Source: Saccharopolyspora galaxeae (GTDB lineage Bacteria > Actinomycetota > Actinomycetes > Mycobacteriales > Pseudonocardiaceae). Taken from it: a stretch of 64,000 nt of DNA. Shown here one piece after another: positions 58,916 to 64,000 of this stretch. Both the position numbers and the translations under genes were made by a program. Location of the stretch: NCBI RefSeq assembly GCF_016526145.1, contig NZ_JADDUE010000001.1, positions 248,001 to 312,000 of the forward strand. Reading direction: 5' to 3'. Below the pieces are notes generated by a model that was given only the letters and a program-made list of their open reading frames with translations, ran no database searches and was not told the DNA's origin. Every line of letters begins with the position of its first letter. Position 1 is the stretch's first letter.

Positions 58916-58944
58916 CTTCTGCCGCGGCGGTGCTCAGCACCGGA

Positions 58945-61900
58945 TCACTTCTGCGACTGCTCTCCCTCGTCGCCGCTGAGGTTCTTCACGTCGTTGCGGT
59001 CGTCCGAACTCGGCACGTCACCGGGCAGCTGCACCGTCGGCGTCAGCGGTCCCGGCGACCAGAAGCCCCAATGGGTCTCCTTGCGCACGTCCATCGCCGC
59101 TTCGGCGGGCAGCGCGTCCGGCTGGTACGGGTCCACCTCGTAGAGCGAGCCCCAGTCCCGGTTCACGTCGCCGTTCATGTAGGTCGGCAGCTCCCGCACG
59201 CTGGCGCTGACGTTCATCCAGCCGAACGGGCCGCCTGCGTCCGGCGACGACCAGCCGGCGCCGATGTCGCGCACCTCGGCCCCGGCCGTGACGCGGAACT
59301 TCGGCATCTCCGCGACACCGTTGTGGATGCCCGCGATCCGCAGGCTCGGGTGCACCAGCGCCGCGGTCCACTCCACGAAGCTCGGGGAGCGGCCCACGAC
59401 GTCGGTCATCTTCGACAGCTGCGGAACGCGCGGGGCGCTCACCGCGAGCCAGCCGTTCGGCGAAACCGACTGGTCCACGCCGACCACCCGCATCTTGGTG
59501 GCGCCCTGCGCGTCACCGCTGACGTTGTAGCGGAAGTCGCGCCACTGCGGGCCGCCTTCCTGGCCGACGGGCTGCCGGTGCAGCACCTCGAAGCCCTGCG
59601 GGGTCTCCTTGCCGAACTCCAGCGTCAGCGAGTTCGCGCCGGTCTCGACACCGGCCATGCTCAGCACCACCGGCGCCTGCCCGTTCGCGGCCTGCTCCGG
59701 CAGGTCGTACCACTGGGTCCGCAGCTCGCCGGAGCCGATACCGGCCTCGTCGTAGCTGCCCCACACCGGCGCCTGGTCGGTGCCGAACTGGTGCGGCGGG
59801 CGCCAATCCGGTTCCTCCGGATCGGAGCCGTCGCCTGCGGGCAGACCGGGCCTGCTGAAGCCCTGCATGGTCGGCCGCATGTACTGGTCGGCGTTCTCCT
59901 TGTCCTCGTTGTTCTTCGGCACCTTGAAGCCGGGCGCGGCCTTGGCGGGCTGCTGCTTGGCGGCGGTGAGGATGCCGTCCTGCGGATCGGTCTCCACGTA
60001 CACCGAGTCCGAGAGCCCGCGGCTCTGCCCGGTCAGCTGGCGGACGTTGTCCAACCCGATGCTGTAGCTGGACGCCTGCTTCTGCACCGCCTTGCCGAAG
60101 GTGGCCAGCTCGGCCAGCACCAGCAGCGCGCAGATGATCGACAGCGGTGCGGTGCCCAGCCGCAGCGCGCGGCTGCGCTGCTCGAAACTCGGTGGCTCGC
60201 CGACCTGCGGGTTCTTCTCGTCCAGCCGCAGGTGCTCGACGAACGCGACCACCGCGGCGATCGCGGCCACGCCGAGCAGCAGCGTGCTCGCGTTGTGCCC
60301 GTGGATCGAGGGCGCCTTGTCGTACCACGGCACGCCCCAGCCGGAGACGTACCAGTAGGCGTTCGGCCCGGTGGCGGCGAACGCGCAGATCACCATCAAC
60401 CCGGAGAAGAACGCGGCCCGGTTGCGCCGCGACCGCAGCACCGTGCTGCTGGTCGCCAACGCGGTCAACGCCGCGAGCGCCCCGCCCAGCGCGGCGAACA
60501 TGCCGAAGTGGTGCGACCACTTGGTGGGGGTCAGCGCCAGCACCACGAACGACAGCGCGGTGATCGCGAGCAGCCTGCGGCTCGGCCCGACCGCAGCGCC
60601 GCGGATGCGCCCGCGCCGCAGCAGCATCACCGCGCAGGTGACCAGGCACAGGATGACCAGCAGCACCGGGAACCGGCGCACCAGCGAGCCGTCCGGGGTC
60701 GGGCTGAACAGCAGGTTGTAGCGGTTGAGCTCCTGGTACCAGTCCTCGCTCGGACCGATCTCGGTGCGCAGGTCGGTGGCGTCCATGACCGACTGCCAGG
60801 TCTGGTCGGCGAACACCACGGTCAGGATGATGAACCCGCAGGCCGCGATCGGTGCCAGGATCGCCACCCAGCCGTAGTCCTTGGCGCGCAGCCGCACCAG
60901 CCGCAGCAGCGGCTTCAGCGCGGCGATGTAGGGCAGCACCGAGACCAGGCCGTGCGGGTTCGCACCGACCGACAGCGCTGCGACCACCAGCCCGAGCGCG
61001 GCGGGCATCAACCTGCCGGTGGCCACCGCTCGCTCGACGGCGCACAGCGCCAGCAGCGAGAACAGCACCACGACCGGCTCGGGGCGCAGCCCGTTGTTGT
61101 AGGGCAGCCAGAACGCGAGGAACACCGCGGCCGCGGCCCACCCGGCGGCGTTGCTGCGCCGCACCTGCTGACCCAGCCTGGGCAGCACTTCGCGGCTGAT
61201 CAGCAGCCAGCTCATCGAGCCCATCAGCAGCGCGGGCAGTCGCACCCAGGGCGTCGCCGTGGACACCTGCACCCACAGCGAATACAGCTCGTAGAACCAG
61301 CCGAACGGCGCTTCCGGAACGGCGAACCATCGGAAGTAGTTGCTGATGTACCCGGCGCTCTCGCGCGCTCGCGCGATCGTGAGGATGTAGCCGTCGTCGG
61401 AGGTCATCGCCCCGATCAGCCACCACACGACGAGCGAGCCGATGACCGCGATGTCCCGCAGCGTCGGCTTCCACCAGCCGCGCGGCACCAGTCGCGGCGG
61501 CCTGCGTCCCGCGCGCACGTCCAGCCGCCGCAGGCAGATCACCGAGCCGATGAACGCCAGCACGGCCGCGCCGATCACCGTGTACTTCAGCACCGTGGCG
61601 CTGCTCTCGTACCGGTTGTCCACCCGGGCCTCGAAGGACAGGCCGTCGATGTTGTCGGCCTGCGCGTCCAGGTCGGAGAAGATCCCGGTCAGCTGCGGGC
61701 GCTGGTCGCCGCGCACGTTCATCAGCGACTCGTCGCCGAGCTTGACCTTGGTCCCCACGGCGTCGGAGTGCACCGAGATCGAGCAGCCGCCCGGCGGCAA
61801 CTGCGTCGAACTGACCTGCTGGCCCTTGGCCAGCACCACCAGCTGACCGTTGTTCACCTGCAGCGTCAGGCCGGTGAGGTTGCCGTACTCGGAGTTCGGC

Positions 61901-62262
61901 GGGTTCGTGCTCAGCACGTTCGCCACCCCGGGGGTGCGCGCGTCGAGGCTGCGCATCGACTCGCAGGGCACGTTGGCGTCCATCCACGCCGGGGAGAAGC
62001 TCACCAGCGGCGCGGAGACGGACTTGGTGCCCTGCGCCGTCGGCCAGCGCAACGTGTTGATCTCGTGGTTCACCGGCAGGAAGGGCACGACGATCGCCAG
62101 CACCGCGCCCAGCAGCCCGAGCACGGAGGCGAACAGCGTCAACCGCTTCGCGGAGGGCTCGCGCCTGCCCGCGGCGGGGCTCGCCGGGTCTTCCACCGCC
62201 GGAGGAGCGGACGACTCGTCCCGATCGTCCTTGCGACTGTCTTCCTGCTGCCCGTTAAGCAC
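58945..62262 (-). CDS. Emb-type arabinosyltransferase, paralogue 3 (closest to EmbA/B/C)
   Basis: 1105 residues. The catalytic loop is LIGAMTSDDGYILTIARARE, with the SDDGYI motif that in mycobacterial EmbB carries the catalytic Asp299, followed by YISNYFRWFAVPEAPFGWFY as in EmbB. PFNNGLRPE appears as LPYNNGLRPEPV, and LTPTKWSHHFGMFAALGG is conserved. The C-terminal domain (about 730-1105) is the outside carbohydrate-binding part. It is the best candidate for the main arabinan polymerase, using the DPA made by the dprE operon next door. GTG 62262 begins a cytoplasmic charged tail. A terminator follows at 58888. Confidence 0.93.
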   Translation of the reverse strand: MLNGQQEDSRKDDRDESSAPPAVEDPASPAAGRREPSAKRLTLFASVLGLLGAVLAIVVPFLPVNHEINTLRWPTAQGTKSVSAPLVSFSPAWMDANVPCESMRSLDARTPGVANVLSTNPPNSEYGNLTGLTLQVNNGQLVVLAKGQQVSSTQLPPGGCSISVHSDAVGTKVKLGDESLMNVRGDQRPQLTGIFSDLDAQADNIDGLSFEARVDNRYESSATVLKYTVIGAAVLAFIGSVICLRRLDVRAGRRPPRLVPRGWWKPTLRDIAVIGSLVVWWLIGAMTSDDGYILTIARARESAGYISNYFRWFAVPEAPFGWFYELYSLWVQVSTATPWVRLPALLMGSMSWLLISREVLPRLGQQVRRSNAAGWAAAAVFLAFWLPYNNGLRPEPVVVLFSLLALCAVERAVATGRLMPAALGLVVAALSVGANPHGLVSVLPYIAALKPLLRLVRLRAKDYGWVAILAPIAACGFIILTVVFADQTWQSVMDATDLRTEIGPSEDWYQELNRYNLLFSPTPDGSLVRRFPVLLVILCLVTCAVMLLRRGRIRGAAVGPSRRLLAITALSFVVLALTPTKWSHHFGMFAALGGALAALTALATSSTVLRSRRNRAAFFSGLMVICAFAATGPNAYWYVSGWGVPWYDKAPSIHGHNASTLLLGVAAIAAVVAFVEHLRLDEKNPQVGEPPSFEQRSRALRLGTAPLSIICALLVLAELATFGKAVQKQASSYSIGLDNVRQLTGQSRGLSDSVYVETDPQDGILTAAKQQPAKAAPGFKVPKNNEDKENADQYMRPTMQGFSRPGLPAGDGSDPEEPDWRPPHQFGTDQAPVWGSYDEAGIGSGELRTQWYDLPEQAANGQAPVVLSMAGVETGANSLTLEFGKETPQGFEVLHRQPVGQEGGPQWRDFRYNVSGDAQGATKMRVVGVDQSVSPNGWLAVSAPRVPQLSKMTDVVGRSPSFVEWTAALVHPSLRIAGIHNGVAEMPKFRVTAGAEVRDIGAGWSSPDAGGPFGWMNVSASVRELPTYMNGDVNRDWGSLYEVDPYQPDALPAEAAMDVRKETHWGFWSPGPLTPTVQLPGDVPSSDDRNDVKNLSGDEGEQSQK

Positions 62263-62453
62263 GCCAGCACAATAGTAGTCGCTGGTCCGGGGGCCTTCGG
62301 CGCGTTCGTGAGGTACCGCAACGAGATCATTGCCGACGCTATGAGCAGGCTCGATCGAGTGACTCTCAGGCGGCTCTCAGCATCCTGTGACACTCCGGTG
62401 ACTCGACTGCGACGGCAGGTGCGAGGCCGCGCTCGTGGCCGGTCCGAAACGAG

Positions 62454-62488
62454 TTCGTCCGCCGCGGCATCGGCCCGCGGCGGACGAA
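62454..62488 (-). terminator. intrinsic terminator of the wzt-glfT1 operon
   Basis: Perfect 13-base stem TTCGTCCGCCGCG (62454-62466) with CGCGGCGGACGAA (62476-62488) and a 9-base loop, 20 bases after the glfT1 stop. It separates glfT1 from Emb paralogue 3; the rest of this 245-base gap holds no gene. Confidence 0.85.
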
Positions 62489-62507
62489 AGGAACGGTGCG
62501 GAGGTGC

Positions 62508-63434
62508 TCAGCGCCGGTAGAAGTGCTCCCGCTGCCCCTGCCGGACCAGGCGCAGCCACTCCAGGAACGCCTTCGGGTCGCGGCGGTGCCCGATGAAGTA
62601 CAGGCCGAAGCGCAGCACTTCCAGCGCCCCGATCTTGCGCATCCCCGGCTGGGAGAGCAGGTAGCCCCGGTTGCGGTAGGTGTAGTAGCGCTTGTTCGCG
62701 TCCGGCGGGTCCTGCGCGTGGAACCGGCCGCCGAGCATCGGTTTGAACTCGTCCGAGCCGTCCGGGTGCACGAACCGCGTCTTGAGCGAGGTCCCGAACG
62801 GCAGCCCGGAACGCACCACGCGGCGGTGCAGCTCCACCTCGTCGCCGCGGAAGAACAACCGGTAGTCCGGCACGCCGACCACGTCCAGCGCGCTCGCGCG
62901 GAACAGCGCCCCGTTGAAGAACGACGCGATGCCCGGCAGGAAGTCCCCGTCCGAGTCGGCCAGCTCCTCCGGGTGCCGCTTCCAGGTCAGCCCGCGGCGC
63001 AGCGGGAACGCCAGCTTGTCCGGCCGGTCGATGTTCACCACCACCGGCGAGACCGCGGCCAGCTTCCGCTCCACGGCCACGTCCAGCAGCGTCCGCAACG
63101 CGTGGTCGTCGGCGGGCCTGCCGTCGTCGTCGCCGAGCCACACCCATTCCGCGCCGAGCGCCAGCGCGTGCAGCATGCCCAGCGCGAAACCGCCCGCGCC
63201 GCCGAGGTTGCGGTGCGACGGCAGGTACGTCGAAGGGATCGGGCACTCCTCGACGACCGGCCGCGCGGGCTGGTCCGGGCCGTTGTCGACCACCACGAGG
63301 TGGTCCGGCACCCGGGTCTGGGTGGCGATCACCTTGAGGGATTCCGCCAGCAGCTCGCGGCGGTTCCTGGTGACGATCACCGCGACCACGGAGTCCGCGG
63401 GCAGGGCGGACCGCTCGGCGGAGTCGGTGCTCAT
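62508..63434 (-). CDS. glfT1: galactofuranosyltransferase GlfT1
   Basis: 308 residues (304 in M. tuberculosis Rv3782). GT2 start VVAVIVTRNRRELLAESLKV, the NLGGAGGFALGMLHAL segment, the metal motif AEWVWLGDDDGRP, and FRGDEVELHRRVVRSGLPFG. The DANKRYYTYRNRGYL region is also conserved. It adds the first Galf residues to the rhamnose-GlcNAc linker before GlfT2 extends the chain. ATG 63434 overlaps the stop of the ABC ATPase gene (ATGA), so the operon order is wzt-glfT1, as in mycobacteria. Confidence 0.94.
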   Translation of the reverse strand: MSTDSAERSALPADSVVAVIVTRNRRELLAESLKVIATQTRVPDHLVVVDNGPDQPARPVVEECPIPSTYLPSHRNLGGAGGFALGMLHALALGAEWVWLGDDDGRPADDHALRTLLDVAVERKLAAVSPVVVNIDRPDKLAFPLRRGLTWKRHPEELADSDGDFLPGIASFFNGALFRASALDVVGVPDYRLFFRGDEVELHRRVVRSGLPFGTSLKTRFVHPDGSDEFKPMLGGRFHAQDPPDANKRYYTYRNRGYLLSQPGMRKIGALEVLRFGLYFIGHRRDPKAFLEWLRLVRQGQREHFYRR

Positions 63435-64000
63435 GAGCCTTCTTCGCTCCCGATGGTGGCGCCGGCGGCGGAGGTGATCTTCGCCAGCGCGTCCGGACTG
63501 AGGTTCTCGTACGGGTCCTTGCCCTTGTAGGCGGTCAGGACGCTGCGCAGCGAACCGTGCTCGCGGATGGAGCCCTTGTCCATCCACAGGCCGGTGTCGC
63601 ACAGCTCCATCAGGAACTCGTCCGAGTGCGATGCGAAGATCAGGATGCCGGAGCGCTTCACCAGTTCCTTCAACCGGTCCCGCACCTTCTCCAGGAAGTC
63701 CGCGTCGACCGCGCCGATGCCCTCGTCGAGCACCAGGATCTCCGGGTCGATGGAGGTGACCACGCCGATCGCCAGCCGCACCCGCATCCCGGTGGAGTAG
63801 GTGCGCAGCGGCATGTCCAGGTAGTCGCCGAGCTCGGTGAACTCGGCGATCTCGTCCATCCGCTTCTCCATCTCCCGGCGGTTCATGCCGAGGAACAGCC
63901 CGCGGATGATGATGTTCTCGTAGCCGGAGATCTCCGGGTCCATGCCGACGCCGAGGTCGAACACCGGCGCCACCTTGCCCACCACGCGGGCGCTGCCGCG
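63431..64000 (-). CDS. wzt: Wzt-type ABC transporter ATP-binding protein (N-terminal part outside window)
   Basis: About 190 C-terminal residues. The frame is open to the right edge, so the Walker A region lies outside. The visible part contains FDLGVGMDPEISGYENIII, the signature YSTGMRVRLAIGVVTSIDPE, Walker B in ILVLDEGIGAVDADFLEK and the H-loop LIFASHSDEFLME. It matches Rv3781/Wzt, the ATPase of the exporter that moves lipid-linked galactan across the membrane. It is followed by glfT1 in an ATGA overlap. Confidence 0.93.
   Translation of the reverse strand, partial: RGSARVVGKVAPVFDLGVGMDPEISGYENIIIRGLFLGMNRREMEKRMDEIAEFTELGDYLDMPLRTYSTGMRVRLAIGVVTSIDPEILVLDEGIGAVDADFLEKVRDRLKELVKRSGILIFASHSDEFLMELCDTGLWMDKGSIREHGSLRSVLTAYKGKDPYENLSPDALAKITSAAGATIGSEEGS

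Noticed and set aside
58930-62520. A 1196-codon open frame on the plus strand opposite Emb paralogue 3
   Set aside because: It is a shadow of the real gene: composition is Arg/His/Gly-rich with no domains, and the minus-strand frame is a clear Emb protein.

Overview
The window is high-GC actinobacterial DNA. It carries an arabinogalactan cell-wall gene complement (glf, two galactofuranosyltransferases, the DPPR/DPA route, three Emb-type arabinosyltransferases) and no mycolate-specific genes, which suggests a Pseudonocardiaceae genome (Saccharopolyspora-like is my best guess; inference). Gene order from 18.6 to 26.5 kb follows the Mycobacterium tuberculosis Rv3838c-Rv3834c block (pheA, phosphatase, metallopeptidase, septum-formation protein, serS), with a YgiB/YgiC-like pair and a repeat protein inserted. 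The 31-36 kb and 54-64 kb blocks correspond to Rv3809c-Rv3806c and to parts of Rv3781-Rv3795.

Left region, 1-3 kb: a truncated monooxygenase-type gene, an EamA transporter, a small orphan and a LysR regulator, in DNA visibly less GC-rich than the core. From about 3.2 to 14.3 kb lies an actinomycete integrative and conjugative element (AICE): an XRE/DUF397 regulator pair divergent from a run of small zinc-binding-like proteins, a Pra-type activator, a WhiB-like protein, several overlapping tiny genes, a TraB/FtsK-type DNA translocase, a RepSA-type rolling-circle initiator, an excisionase and a tyrosine integrase. No tRNA or attachment repeat could be found at either end.

Region 14.4-17.8 kb holds a GAF histidine kinase, a DevR/DosR-like response regulator, a DoxX-type membrane protein and an Hsp20 gene with a HAIR-like operator: a dormancy/stress-type module. 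Then follow a macrodomain protein, the pheA-serS block, a HhH-GPD protein, a cupin regulator, an F420-type oxidoreductase and a HAD phosphatase.

The cell-wall region (29.9-64 kb) contains a GT87 mannosyltransferase; glf-glfT2-PAP2-ubiA, making galactan and decaprenyl-phosphoribose; two tandem secreted beta-lactamase-fold proteins; a GtrB/GtrA/FAD-oxidoreductase operon; Emb paralogue 1; Emb paralogue 2 beside an LGFP-repeat secreted protein; the operon of two DprE1 paralogues plus DprE2, making decaprenyl-phosphoarabinose, the donor for the Emb enzymes; a divergent GtrA; Emb paralogue 3; and glfT1 with the wzt ABC ATPase, cut by the right edge. Regulators (XRE/DUF5753, MmyB-type) and accessory enzymes are scattered between.

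Three intergenic copies of a MITE-like repeat (15.6, 20.2 and 52.8 kb) share a core sequence. Start codons were chosen from ribosome-binding sites and overlaps and are noted where uncertain. All functional calls rest on reading motifs by eye.
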